Shown here: one piece after another, positions 30,440 through 43,549 of the stretch | How the letters are laid out: every line of letters begins with the position of its first letter | How positions within the stretch are numbered: the stretch's first letter is position 1 | Origin: Pseudocercospora fijiensis CIRAD86 | Lineage: Eukaryota > Ascomycota > Dothideomycetes > Mycosphaerellales > Mycosphaerellaceae | Direction: 5' to 3' | Length of the DNA stretch: 64,000 bases | Assembly: GCF_000340215.1 (NCBI RefSeq) | Contig: NW_006921536.1 | Location: 3,015,016-3,079,015, forward strand | The notes under the pieces: generated by a model | Database searches by the model: none | What the model was told of the DNA's origin: nothing | The model's input: only the letters and a program-made list of their open reading frames with translations | Translations under genes and position numbers: made by a program

Positions 30440-32200
30440 CTCCTCTACTACTAGCGCGCCTTCCGGTAGACTAGACATATTGGCTAGAATACGACTAGCT
30501 CTATATTCCTTTAAGAACCTATTTACCTTAGACTCAATCCTAAACCTAGCGCTATCGGTTAATATATTATTTGCCTTTAGCTCTTTAAACTTAGTCGAGT
30601 TTTTAATAATCTATAGACACCAATCTTCCTTTACTATCTAGGTTTGTACGTCTCGAATAGATATAGCTATTGCTAGAAAGCGCGTACGAAGCTAGCGGCA
30701 ATAGATAATAAGAACAGCTGTCTTAGTCTTATCGTTAGCAATAGGCGGACTCGAGCGTAGAGCGCTTTGCTAATACTACTGTTACTATAGAGCGACCGGA
30801 GCGCTATAATAGCTATAAGGCGGCGGAGGTTATAGATATATCTATAGAGCCGGTTGAGGCGTACTATAATAGTAATATTATTGCTAAACCGAGGGCTCCT
30901 ATTCTTGCTGTCTCTTACCTCTACCGCTGCCCTTACCTTGCTCGTTCTTATAAGGATGCTTAATCTTATAGCACCTTATTATCTCTTCGATAACCTACTT
31001 GTTTAGTGCCTCGATTGAACACTTACTATCTAGCGCTATTTGGTCTCTCTAGAAGGTTATAATTTAAGCGGTTAGCTTATAGTGTCGACCTATAAGAATA
31101 TAGCAACCTAGAACGCTAACCTAAGCTCTAAGACTACACTATAGATTAGTATAAGCGTATGCCTTACGGACGGCTTTATATTAAGCAATCCGGCTATTAG
31201 TCTCGTGCAATGTAAGCCTATTTGTGTCTCTCTTCTTGCTAGAGCCTTCTTCCTTCCGTAGAGCTAGTAGTAGACTAGAAGGAAGGTTAATATTAGAAGA
31301 CGGAGGGTCGGATAGTAGTAGCTTGCTATTGCTATTGCTATTGCTATTGCTATTGCCCTTCGGTCTAATCTTCTTAAATAGAGTATCCGCTCTATAAGAC
31401 TAGTACTTAGTTATAAAGACCTGTATAGATACAGGCTTTATTATACGGTAGAACTAGACAATAGCATTACTACGGCCTATCTAATCGTCCTATTTAGACA
31501 TCTCGAAGGCCTTGGATTGCGGCCTACCGTTCTTCGTAAGCAGGCATTAAATCTTACAAGTGCGGCGTATAAGGAAGTGCTAGAAACCTCTCGAGTTAGC
31601 GTATTCTATAGCCGTTAAAAGAGCCTAGTCTATTAGATAGCGGATATTCTTTGCACTGTTCTTTATTAAGCCGAAGTTACGGCCTAGGTTCTCGCGATTA
31701 AACTATACTTCTATCTCGAGGGTAACAATCTATAGTTCTTCTATAGTAGAAGATGCTATAACTAGTGCTAGCGTTGTAGCAGTAGCAGTAGATAGCTGCT
31801 AAGGAGGCGTCTTAGCAGATAGCTGCTTAGAAGCCTTCTTCTTAGTCGGCTTCCTAGCCCTTTAGCTAACCTTCTTCTTAACCTGCCGCCGTTCTTCTGC
31901 TTCTATAAGGTTACTTATTAGTAAGCCAAGTTTACTTTGCTATATCTCTTGAACCTCAAACTAGACAGTCTTCTTAGTCTTCTTAGTGCTTTAAGTGCTT
32001 TAAACACTAGCATTTGAACCTGCCCGAGAGCTCCTCTTTTTAGCCGCAGATTAGTTACTCTAAGGAGCACCTGCTAGCTCTTCTTCTAGCTGTTTTGCAG
32101 CGTTAATAGCCGCCTTAGCGCTCTGCCGCGTATTACGTTAATAGCTTATTGGAGGTGTAGTTAGGGCTTGCTAAATAGGTTGTCCTTCGTATTCTCCTTT
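30440..32200 (-). pseudogene. Degraded second gene of the Tc1-type element, function unknown
   Basis: On the minus strand a long frame is interrupted almost only by TAG/TAA at positions where CAG/CAA (Gln) would restore it. It includes KNGRPQSKAFEMSK, an (NS)n run from a TTGCTA microsatellite (31324-31358), and LHETNSRIA, then SIEALNKQVIEEIIRCYKIK. I recognise no domain. It converges on the transposase gene. It could be captured host sequence or a nested element; exact ends are not fixed. Confidence 0.5.
31324..31358. repeat. Hexanucleotide microsatellite (TTGCTA)n
   Basis: Six uninterrupted units; encodes Asn-Ser repeats in the minus-strand pseudogene. Confidence 0.9.
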
Positions 32201-32782
32201 AAGCTAGCTTCGAGACCTCCGTATCCGTCCTGTCTACCTTTTCGCGTCTTGTAATAGTGCTATATCTACCGGATCTCTTTGCGCGTATCTAAAGCCTTCT
32301 TCCGCCGCTATAATATTACTAGTATTGTCGTATATTAACGCGTCGCTAGGTAGTAGCGTTTCTTCGAGAATTAAAGGTAGAGGAACACTCTAGATTTGCG
32401 ACAAGCTAGGTAGTTTAGTCTAGTCCTATACGGCTATACCTTCGGGTAGAGACAATAGCGATAAGGATTCTTCTTATATTAGGTATTAGCTCGGTACCGT
32501 ACGATTATAGTATGTGTTAGTATATTATACAGACCGTAGAATGCTAAGAAAGCAGAAAACAGGTATTTAGCGGGTCGACTTAGTAACTCGCTATACGCCC
32601 TATTATCTGCGCTATATTCCTACGCAATAACAATACTACTAATTAGGTCGATATCTACGTTAAAATAAAGCTACGAGCCTATAGTATTTATTAGGAAATC
32701 AATAGAACGTATTAATACGATGTTTAGGGAGATGTAGTAGAATTAGTATAGTAGACTATATAGCGGAAGCATCGGTAGCCCC

Positions 32783-32817
32783 GCGGCTTAAAAGCTTAGG
32801 GTTTTTTAGTGTTAGAA
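32783..32817 (-). repeat. Right terminal inverted repeat of the Tc1-type element
   Basis: Inverted copy of the left repeat. Every mismatch is a CpA to TpA (or TpG to TpA) transition, the mutation made by RIP. Confidence 0.9.
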
Positions 32818-35800
32818 TAATTGCTAAGACTGTCGTAACCTTTTCCGAATAGGATTTGTAGAGCTTCTCGAAGTCCTCGTCGACAATGCTATTATATCGG
32901 AATTACTAAGACGTTCTAATACACTTGTCTTCTTCTATGCGGTAAACTAGTCGAATAGACTACGTTAATAAGAGGCGACCTTTATAATGTAGGTCCTAGT
33001 CTTATAATACTGCTTATAAGGCCTTAAGTTCCGCACTAAGTATTAGGAGCTTAGTGTATACCTTTTATTCGCTCTATATGCACTAAAACTAGCTACAAAG
33101 TGTCTTAACCGAGCTGTAGTTGCGTTCTCGAAGGCTGCTTGCTAGCTTTCGAGCTCGGACCCGCCGAATTTAGCGAAGACTCCTCGTCCTTCTCGTCGAT
33201 ATAAACTTCTCCGATCTACTCGCTAAGAGCCTTTATCTGTTCGGCAGAGTTCTTACTTTGCGATGCCCTATATAGCAAATCCTAGAGACTAATATTAAGC
33301 TCGACTAACAATTCCCTAGAGTTATATAATAAAGTATACAATCCTCGAGAGTAGAACTAGTACGACTTATTTGATTGTTGCGTCGTTAACTCCCTACTAA
33401 AGCTCCTCGTTATTCTCCTCTCCTACGAAGCCCGTACCGCCCTTATCCGAATCGTCGAGTATAATAGAATCTTCCTCTATAGCCTTCTTTGCTCGTATCT
33501 TATTAACCTTCGTACTGAAGGATCTTAGAGCCGTATTGCCTAGCTCTTCTTTATCTAGCATCTAATGCTTAATCTATACGCTATAGGAGTAGTATCGAAC
33601 TATTCTTACTTTACGCTTCTAGCTTATCCGATTCTCCCTCGTCTTCGCCTATTTACTCGCTACTAGGTTCTAGTTAAGGTCGGCTATAAGTAATAAGTTC
33701 GCTTCGACTATATTATAGCTACGCTTAGCTATACTTATAGAGTAGACGAGAATGTCTACGCCTAACGTCTAGGACCGATTAAACTCTACGATTAGTTGTA
33801 ATCGCTAGCTAGCGTCCTTCGGCACCCTAGAGTTAAACAGCTGCGACTTTAGACTAGCCTTCTTGTACGCCTAGATAGAAGTATTAGTATATTGCTTTAG
33901 CTCTTGTTTACGAAGGTAGAGCTTACTAGATTAATAGTGTAAGCTACTGCGTTAGAATAGCTTATTACTACGGCCTTGTAGCCCTTATTATCTTTAACGC
34001 TATTAGCCGTCTACTTCTTAAGCTCCGCGATAATGTCCTTAATACGTAGGCTTTCTATAAGCTCCGTAAGGAAGTAAATATATAGGTCCTTATCGGGCTT
34101 ATTTAGCTAGCCGAAAGCCTTAATCTCCTTTATCGTAAATTCTATTTCCTACTCCTTAGTAGACAATAGCGCGTAGCCTTGCTTCTTTATCTCTTCGTTC
34201 TTGTCCTTAAGGAACTTCTTAAGGCCCTTCTTATAGTTCGTCCGCACCTAGTCGCTTATACGAGTCGCTAAGGTAAGGCCGCCCTTATCTTTAGATAGCA
34301 GAGGCGATAGGGTAGTTCGAATTCGTATCCTATAAGAGCTAAGGAAAAACTGCCTCTACGCCTAGCCCTTGCCGTTAATCTTTCCTAATTGGATCCTCCT
34401 ATTAATGCTCCGCTTTAGCTTTTCTACCTAATTATTCAATTCGTTAATTATATCCTAAGGCAGCTTAATGTTCTTTAGCTCCTTATCTGCATTATCTAAT
34501 AGTCGTATCTTCTGTTAGGGTTTTTCTAGGTTAAACGGCTAGACCGATTTGTATATCCGTAGTATAAGAAACTCCTTTAATACTAGCATAAGTAACTCGG
34601 CTATTAGGATTTTAGGCTCCTTAAAGGAGCCCTTTTTCTAAGGCTCTCCGCTTAAAGCTTTCTCGTAGCGAGTAATTATCCTCTTAAAGCTATCGCCTAG
34701 AGGCTTACTTCTAAACTTTCTAGGGGGCAGGCTCGCGTTGCCCCTTATTATTACGGCGAGCTAAGGCGTCGAAGACTCTAATCTATTTAACTATCGGCCT
34801 CTACGTTCTAGCGATTAGGGTGCCTATTACGAAATATACCGCATATTTCGTATTACAGTTCCCGCTTAGCTTACGAAGCGTACTTATACTATTCGTATTT
34901 ATTCTAAATTCCTCGTTAGCCTCGTCTACTACGATAGCTCTAACTAGTAGAGTATTATAGGCCGCGGTTTTGAAATTAGTCGAGCTATTTACGTAAGGCC
35001 TGCCCTCTTAGGTCCTCCTAAACTATACGGTCGAGATAGAGAAATTCCAGTTCTCGTAGAATACGTAGAAACGACCCTTTAGTACGAATACGAGCTTCTT
35101 ATATAAACCGAGGGGCGCCTTAGTAATAATTGGATTTTGCGCAGAGCCCGGATAGTTAACTCCCTTCCGGTACTTGTCTACTTTAGGAGTCGCAACGCGA
35201 TTAGGCGCAAAGCGTATTACGTCTCCCCTTTTAAAGAGCTTAATATTATCTATTTCCTATTTCGCATTATCTATATTAGGCGGGTTGAAGTTATACAGTT
35301 TAATGCCTAGCTCCTTAAAGTCCGTATAAGCTAGGAATTTCTTTATAGTATCGGGTTTCAAACCGGTAGTTAGGCATAGAATTATAATGCCCTTGCGAAG
35401 CCTAAAACTACGCTATAGGTCGCGCTACTTATATCTATAGGGGATAGAAAACTTATTCGTAGATAGGTATTTCGAATTTTCCGTACCCCGTAGAAGGTGT
35501 TTCTCCAGATTATCTCTGTTTTTAGCGTAGTCTTTAAGTATATCGGTAATCTGCTTATAAAAAACGAAGATTAAAAGTTGCTCTATAGTTTTGCCGAGAC
35601 CTATAATGTCGCCTAAGATTCCTCCGGCTTCTCGAGTATACTACGGTCGGCAGAATATAAGCTAAGCAGCTCTGAACACTTAGTAGGCGTATAGCTTTGT
35701 CTTAAAGCCCGGTAGGGCGATAGGTGTTTCGGGATCTACGAAAAGTTTAGGCGATAGACGTAGATAGAGGCAGATACGTTTAACGTGCTCGTGCGTTATC

Positions 35801-36260
35801 TGCTCTAGCTCGGCAGTATAACTCTAGTTAAGATCCCCTATCTAGGTTTACTTAATACGGTCGAGGAGCTCTTTATAGGTCTAACTTAGAATATAAGGGG
35901 TCGCCTCTATCTGCTCCTCTAGGTCGTCCGGCTCCGGAGTATACGTATCTGCATTAACTATAGGCTAAGCGCGTCTAGTAGTCCTGCTATTCCTTATAGG
36001 CTCCGAGTTAGTATTAGAGTCGAGCGGCCTAGTACGAGTATAAGGATCTCGTATACGTTTACTAGCATCTAACCCTCTTCCGTTTCTCGTTAGACTATTA
36101 TTAAGACCTTTACTCGATCTATATAGTTGCATCGATATATTATCTATAGAACGCTAAGAACCTAAAGGATATAGATAACTTTCTCGGGGAGTAACGATCC
36201 TAGGCAAAGCTCCCGGCGCGGTAGTGTCTATAGTCGACTCTTAACTATTTTCCTTAAGTC

Positions 36261-36555
36261 TAGAACCTTGAGCATTCTCTTAAGCATTCTCTTAAGCATT
36301 CTCTTAACTATTTTCCTTAAGTCTAGAACCTTAAGCATTCTCTTAAGCATTCTCTTAACTATTTTCCTTAAGTCTAGAACCTTAAGCATTCTCTTAAGCA
36401 TTCTCTTAAGGATTCTCTTAAGTATTCTCTTAAGGATTCTCTTAAGCATTCTCTTAAGGATTCTCTTAAGCATTCTCTTAAGGATTCTCTTAAGGATTCT
36501 CTTAAGGATTCTCTTAAGGATTCTCTTAAGGATTCTCTTAAGGATTCTCTTAAGG
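36261..36555 (-). repeat. 12-bp tandem repeat (TTCTCTTAAGSA) in SNF2 copy 1
   Basis: About 20 units, interspersed at the left with three copies of a longer unit containing TTTTCCTTAAGTCTAGAAC. In the helicase frame it reads stop-E-N-P/A, i.e. ancestral QENP/QENA repeats; in another frame it gives the low-complexity LKRM/LKRI translation. Confidence 0.92.
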
Positions 36556-39500
36556 CGTAAAGGGCACGGCTAGAGCATTCGGCGCGGCAGCGTCTATAGT
36601 CGACGTATAACTATTTATATTAAGTCTAGAACCTTAAGCCTACTATAAAGATACCGGCGTAGGGGCAGGCGGTAACTTAAGATCTCTAAGCTTAACAACC
36701 TTCGGTAGAACTCTACCGAATAGAATAGGGCGCTTATCGTTAGGCGACGGTGTCGATGCCTTCGATAATAGAGGGATACTAAATACGGCGCTACGTAAGA
36801 GTTCGCTAGATTAGAGACCTAACCGCTATTAGCGCTGCTTATAACGACGCTCCTATATCTCTAGGCTAAATAGTAGCTTCTCTCTTAGCTATAAGTCTTC
36901 CGACTCTACTAAAGCTATAGTAGCTATAGCGATCGGACTGCTCGCATTCGTTTTCCGCTTCTTCTCGATATATCTATTAATGTCTCGGCTAAATGTCGCG
37001 CGAGCCTTATTATCGAATTTCTTATTTGCCTACTCGATAAAATCTAGCTCGTATTCTTATAGCTCTAGTTAGTAGCCGATAAATAGTAGTATTTCAACAC
37101 CCGCGGCGCCGTATCTACCGGCTATACTGTATTTAGTAACGGCAGCTTCGAACTTACCGTTATCGGTAATCTTATTCGTATCGTCCTCGCCTAGGTTTAC
37201 TACTACGATTACGATGTCTAACTAGTTAGTAATGTAAAACTTAGACCTTAACTAATCCTCTAGGAGGTTATACGACAAATCTAGATATAACAATCGATAA
37301 TTACCTTTATAAACAAATTTCTTTAGAGTCGTAGAGGGCGCTTGCCTAAGATATCCTACCTATAGTATCGAAAATAGTTAGCCGAATAGCTGTGCAACAA
37401 GCACTATATCTAACCGATCGACTACGGCTAGCGTAATAGTATAGGTATTCCTAGCCTAGGGCGTCTAGAGTCTTCTAGTAGATATAGGGAATATAGATCC
37501 CGGCTGCTATATTTGCAATTTTCGACTAGTAGCAAAGTCTCGACTACCCTAATTCTAGACGCTATTTACATCCCCGCCGCTAGGGTTTACTTCTATTAGA
37601 AGGACTTCACTCGCCGCCTTATTATTTGATGTTGTCTTTAATAAGCTCGCTAACAATAGTATAGGTCTTAGGCGGCGGCTAGATAATAGCGCAGGTGTTT
37701 AAGTAGGCTCGCGCTTAGGCGTGTCTTTATTAGTCTATTATTGCTTAATAAAGACAGACTACCCTTTGCGGATCCTAGAGTCCGATACATCTAGACTAAT
37801 AGCGCTGCTTAGGTAGCGGAGGCAAAATTCTACGGCGGCGCGATGCTACTCCTTCTTATTGTTATTATCCTTCTAAGGGCCCTAATTTCTTATATAGCGA
37901 TTAAGAATTTTCTGTTCGTCCCCTTTTAGGCTCCCGTCCCGGAGACCCTACTAATCGTAGACGTAACGCTTTACTATACTATTTCCTACTATATAGTCGG
38001 AATGATTTGCGGGTAGCGCGTCGTTATTAGGAACAAATAACTATACGACGAGTATATCGATTTCGTCCTCTATAAAGTAACGGCGCTAAGGTGTTAGAGC
38101 TAGTAGTAGCGGCGTCGCAGCGGGCTCCGCTATAGTAGCGGCGGCCGTAGTATACGGTTGTTAAAGCGAAGGTATAGTTGTCGCGGTTATAGCGACCTAG
38201 TATTGTTTTAAGCTTCTAAATTAGCGAGGTAAGGTTTCGTTAATTTAGCATCTACGTAAGTAAAGCCGTTGCGAAACCGTTTACTTAGTAATAGGGGTTC
38301 GCATTGTATATACGCGCTAGTAGAATCGTAATCTATTACTGCTAGCTGCTCCCTGTCTATGTCTCTTATTCGATACCCTCCCTTATATTACTAAGAACTA
38401 TCGCGAATTAATACTAACTGTAACTACAAGTATTTTAGACCTTCGATGTTACTCCTTACCCTTTCTAAATACTAAGTCTACCTCGCAATTAGGCTCTCGA
38501 TGTTTTCTATATACACTAGGTCTAGGTATATTATAGTATATCCTTAACTTCTCGGCAGACAATCGTGCAAGGTTAATACTATATCCTCTATTATAAAACA
38601 CTGCTTTGCGATTATAGATTGCTCTTTTATCCCGCATAATGTAATTAACAACTGTATATCGAATAAATGCTAGCCGATCTCCTTTAAAGCGGTAGCCCTC
38701 CTCTTAGCACTCGAGGCGGTCTAATCTACGCTATATAACAATAAGGTTTATCTACGTATAGGCAGCATCGCGTTGCTTATCTCTTAACTATATTAGTTCT
38801 AGATAGGGAGGGTTATAGCGACAGTCCTTTCCTTTACGAGAGCGATCTTTTCTATTATAATAGAACTTCCGATCTACGTTTTCGGGCTAACTCTCTCTAA
38901 AAATGTAGAATAGATTCGTACAAGAATTGCTTCTATATAGGTGTAATTGCTAACGATAGTCCCAAACTTCTATAGCTGTATATAGGGACAGCCCCGTCTG
39001 TATTACCTTATATATCGGAGCGGTTAGCGTATAAAAACTGCTATAAATGTATCTTAGGTCGACCGGCTATATATTAAAGTCGTAAAACGTGAAAATTCCG
39101 GAAGTGCTTATAAAGTGTTTGCCGGCTTTCCCGTCCTTCTTAAGTAGTAGTATACAGCTAAATTCGTAATAGAAGGTTTAGATCTTTTCGAGGTCGGCCT
39201 TTGCAATCGTATACTCTCTACGCTATTATAGATTAAGGCCTAGATTAGTAAAGTATTGCTAGACGAAGCTTCTATAGCGCTATTGTACGACGTCTTGCGA
39301 GAATATCTATATTATACACTTCGGTATGTTGTTAATTACTACGAAGTCTTCCCCGTATATCTCGTCTAGCGCTAATATATTAATGTGCTTACGTCGTTCG
39401 TGCTATAGAGAATGTTCCGTAGGTATAGTAATTATAGCGATACTATCCTCCTTAGCCTAATTACTATACGCCTTTAGATTAGAGCGAAAAGCTTGCGTAT

Positions 39501-40529
39501 ATGCAACTAATGCCCGAGCGAGTGCTTAAGCGACTATATCGGACGATGCTTAAGTAGACTAGCGCCCGCCTATAGTAGTGCGATTACTACTAGGAGCGAT
39601 AGGCACGCTCGTCGGTACATTTAGTAAATTGCTAACTATAGTAGATATTCTATAAGCAGGTTAAAAGGGTTTTACTACGGGCTTTCGTATTAGCTTTCGT
39701 AGTAGCTTCTACGGCGGGGTTTCCTAGATCTAATCTAGCGAGCTCTATAGAATCTCTAGCAAGGTGCTATAGTTAGACGAGGCTATAATGCCTAGGATGT
39801 TAGCTAGAAGTATTAATAGGCTCTATATCTCGTATATTATAAATCTCCTCTACCTCTTTCTAGGAGGTATATACAATTCGCCCTAAAGCTCTATATCGCG
39901 TTTCCTACCTCGTACCGTTATATAAGACCCCTACTGCTTTAGGCGTAGTATGTAAGACTAGTTATTATTTAGAGCTATTATGCTAGCTCGTAGTCTATCG
40001 CTAGTTTGCTCGGCGTTAATATTAGCGGTATGCGTATCTTAAGGCGGCTTAGGAGTCGTAGATTCTAGGCTATTATTAGCAACTAGAGCAACTCCTATAA
40101 GATAGATAAGATCCTCTCTCGTTGTTCTTACTATCCTATACTTTTAGAGTATTTTTATAGCGGATACAAAATTCGATAGCGAGAATTCGGCGGTATAGTT
40201 GCACTTTAAGAAGCTCGTAAGCTTACCGAGCTGTACGTACTTGTCCTTATATCGCTCTAAGATATCGGTAATCGTATATATAAGAGCTATAACGGGTTTA
40301 CGTTTTGTTATTAGAGAGGCTATATCGGATCCCCGATATAACTCTATATTAGGTCGAGGTAAAGAGATAGGCTCCGTATCGTCTAGCGATCGCTTCGGCT
40401 ACTAACCGTAAGCAGATACTAGAGAGTCTTTGCTATATATGCTAGCATCGTAGCGTCTATCGTTATAAGGACTTAGTATATAGGTAATCTAAGAGGGGCT
40501 ATCTCGCTCTCTAGATATTATATAGTAAG

Positions 40530-41000
40530 CAGCCGACGTACTGCCTTAAGGAGCATTAAGGTCTTAATAAGCATAAAAGTCTTAATAAGTATCCGCGTCT
40601 AGAGGAGTATCGGAATCCTAACGAGTATCGGAATCCCGACGAGCATTAAAGTCTTAATAAGCATCCGCGTCTAGAGGAGTATCGGAATCCTAACGAGTAT
40701 CGGAATCCCGACGAGTATTAAAGTCGGGGGGAGCATTAAAGTCTTAAGGAGCATTAAGGTCTTAAGGAGCATTAAAGTCTTAAGGAGCTAGAAAGTCTTA
40801 AGGAGCTAGCAAATCTTAAGGAGCATTAAAGTCTTAAGGAGCTAGCAAATCTTAAGGAGCCGGCAAATCTTAAGGAGCCGGCAAATCTTAAGCAGTATTA
40901 AAGTCTTAAGGAGCGTTAAAGTCTTAAGGAGCGTTAAAGTCTTAAGGAGCTAACAAGTCTTAAGGAGCGTTAAAGTCTCGAGGAGCGTTAAAGTCTTAAG
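40530..41000 (-). repeat. 18-bp tandem repeat in SNF2 copy 1
   Basis: Units such as AAGGAGCATTAAAGTCTT, with variants; in the helicase frame they encode DFNAPQ, DLLAPQ or DLPAPQ, with the Gln codon now TAA. Confidence 0.9.
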
Positions 41001-41800
41001 TAGCCGGCAATCCTTAGGAGTGCTCTAACTCTTAGTAGCGCTTCGACTACTAGAGAGGAAGCTACTCTCTTCTCGACGATCTTAGCGCCTACTATTTTCT
41101 CGACGGCCTCGGCTCCTACTCTTCCTCTTCCTCGGTATCGAAGCCGTACTATTCTAGGTATTCTTTTGCTACCGTAGTACTAATATTCCTACGAATAGGT
41201 ACGCTAAAGTTTGTACTACGTAACTAAGTAGGCTAGGAAGGTTCTAACTCTTAAGCTCGTTGCTTTAGTTCGGTAGATAGAGGTAGCGTATTACCCTATA
41301 CGTCGATAGTAAGGCTAGTCTTCTATATATTAGTAAGCGGGTATGCTAACTCCCTAAGTGCTACTAACCTTCTTTCCGCTAGTACGTATACTTCCCGTCT
41401 ATAACGTACGTAACTTTGTAGTAGCTTTCGAAAGTAACTCCTTAAGGTATTTAAGGCTCGCGAACTCATCCTTTAGATCGTCGTAACGTGCTAACTGAAT
41501 TCTACTATCGATCTATTACGCGAGTTCTGTTTCTGTAAGTAGGTACTAACTAGCACTAGGAATGTACTATCCGTAGGCTCTAACTTGCTCTCGGAGCTTA
41601 GCGATATCCTACGCGAGCTAATAGCTATAAATAAAACGACGTCTCGTTAATCTCCTCTAGCTCGCAAACGGCGTAGAAGTTATTATCGGTAGTTGCGGTT
41701 GTAATCCTCCGAAGGATTAGTTTAGAGATTCGTACCTAGTAATACTGCTAGCGGCGGAGTGCACGAAGTCTAATTACGATTCTACTTAGTTTAGTATAAT

Positions 41801-43440
41801 TATCCGAGGTGTATCTACTTGCGCTTGCCTTATTGTCTATTGCCGCCGCCGCTATTGCCTCTATTTTTAGATTACTACTAAAAGTCCTACTATTAAACAG
41901 CCGCCGTAGTCTTCTAGTAAGAATCGCCGGTCGTTAGTAAATACGCCTACTTACTAGTTACTAGGTTATAATATATTAATTAGCGGCGACTACTATAGTA
42001 TATATTATCGTAGGTCTAACGGCTACGGTATAGGCACATTCGCGACGACTATTAAATAGCAAAGACCGCTTAGTATAGTAGGTATAAATAGAAAGCGCTA
42101 TTAGTAAAAGACTTAGTATATAACGTCTATTAAACTACCGTCGTCTAAGGAATATATACTATATTAATAAGTGCCGTCGTCTATATCGTACGTATTCTAA
42201 AGTACTAAGTTAGTAACCTATATAGGCTTAAATTGCGATAGCGGAAATAGCTTAGGTAATAGCGGAGAATAATAGTAACTATTTCTATACTAATTAGTAT
42301 AGAGACTAGTCGCTATATACTCTATTATACGTTAGGTCGCTACGTCTAGCGTAAATAGGCCCCTTACTAGCGGCGGTCGTTATAGGTAGTAAGGTTATTA
42401 CTATAGGTAGACTATCTCTTAAACGCGACTACTAATCGATAGTAATACGCCTATATCTAGATTAATCTACGCCTATTATATAGTAAATAAGATACTATCT
42501 TTATATCGCTATTAATAATACTAGAGATATTATAATAGCTATACTATCGCCGATAGGCGTATATATTTAGTATAATACTACCTAGTAGTATCGTCTCGAT
42601 AGGTTAGCAATATTTAGTATAATACTATCTAGTAATATCGTCTCGATAGGCTAATAATAGGCACGCTAGTACTAATATTTCCGCCCTCCTAATCTTTAGC
42701 CTTCTAATAGTAGTCGTAAGTAATATTCCTAATAAGACTATAAATTAGAAGATAGCGGTCCTTTAGTATAGCACTAGTAATACTACTAACTTTCTCGTTA
42801 TTACTATCTTTAATAGGATTGTTACTATCTATAAGCTACTTGCTATAAGTCTTTAGCGAGTTAATATTACTATTAAAGCCTTTAGGGTCGAAGAAACGGT
42901 TAGTATAGTAGTAATCTACCTACTTCGCGGTTATACTATCGCCTAGAATCTCTTAATTATATAGTTATACTAGGTATAGCGATACAGCTAGTACTACTAC
43001 TTCTAATAGAAGTACTAGTATATATCGGGGAGTTAGTTATTAAGTTATAACTAATATCGTATCTAGTTTAGAAGACCTAAATTAGCCCTCTTCTAAGCTA
43101 GTCGATATTGCTTAGTAATAGCCGTTTAAAGGTAGTATAGAAGTTTATAGAAGCGCTTATAATAGTACTATAAAATAGCTATTATAATATAGTAGTATAG
43201 CAGTACTATATTCTAGGTATAGGCTGCCCTAAGGTGTGCCTAGTTGTAGTATAGGACGAAATTCTATAAATATTAAAGTTTAGGTATAGGAAAATTAACT
43301 AAAATATAGCTAGTATAGAGTAGCTTAATTAATATACACTTTTTAATATTAGTTAATCTAAGATTAAAGCTATAGCAGATAGATTTCAAATTATTGTAAG
43401 GATGTACTAAAAGTATATAGGGGTTTGTTATTAGAAACGT
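41801..43440. repeat. 5' flank of SNF2 copy 1, also present next to copy 2
   Basis: RIP-degraded sequence with no recognisable protein. The part 42380-42660 aligns with 54233-54480, including the motif GGCGTATATATTTAGTATAA, and a pair of 45-bp direct repeats at 42570-42655. It is probably the upstream region of the duplicated unit. Confidence 0.6.
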
Positions 43441-43549
43441 CGGGCCGCGGCAGTCGCACTGCTACTTGCGCGCTTCCGTTCCCGCCTCTGCTCCTACTAA
43501 TACCTTTCTTTCTTTCCTTCTTCCTCGCCCCGAATACTGTCTATATAGC

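Larger units (their letters stand above)
28614..32817. mobile_element. Tc1/mariner-type DNA transposon, 4.2 kb, RIP-degraded, with a second gene
   Basis: Bounded by 35-bp terminal inverted repeats (28614-28648 and 32783-32817, four mismatches) and flanked by TA on both sides (28612-28613 and 32818-32819), the target site of Tc1/mariner elements. It contains a degraded DD34E transposase on the plus strand and a degraded unknown gene on the minus strand. Ordinary Tc1-like elements are 1.3-2 kb with one gene, so this one is oversized. It separates normal gene DNA from the 3' end of the giant SNF2 helicase pseudogene. Confidence 0.85.
32820..41800 (-). pseudogene. Giant SNF2-type helicase gene, copy 1, RIP-degraded
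   Basis: From about 41300 down to at least 34900, six landmarks share one minus-strand frame, broken by TAG/TAA stops that mostly replace Gln codons. From N to C terminus: Gln/Glu-rich segment; hexapeptide repeat DFNAPQ (41000-40550); a conserved unknown region with HINILALDEIYGEDFVVINN (39300) and RAIYNRKAVFYNRG (38600); another with ANHSDYIVGNSIVKRYVYD (38000) and TNASSPIAIATIALVESED (36900); tetrapeptide repeat QENP (36550-36260); then the helicase: AGGILGDIIGLGKTIEQLL (motif I, 35588-35629), AIVVDEANEEF (motif II, about 34911-34940), YAVYFVIGTLI (motif III). A lobe-2-like SIRLVYRIEEDKC (about 32915-32950) is in a shifted frame. The ancestral protein would be near 2900 residues. The 3' end abuts the Tc1-type element. 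SNF2 assignment rests on motif order; the N-terminal parts match nothing I know. Confidence 0.7.

Noticed and set aside
36228..36573. LKRM / LSILL repeat proteins on both strands
   Set aside because: By-products of the 12-bp tandem repeat; the helicase frame reads QENP-type units instead.
41801..43440. Possible Starship captain (DUF3435) or other tyrosine recombinase in the repeat island
   Set aside because: I looked for a recombinase pattern near the helicase units and found none; the large protein is an SNF2 ATPase instead.
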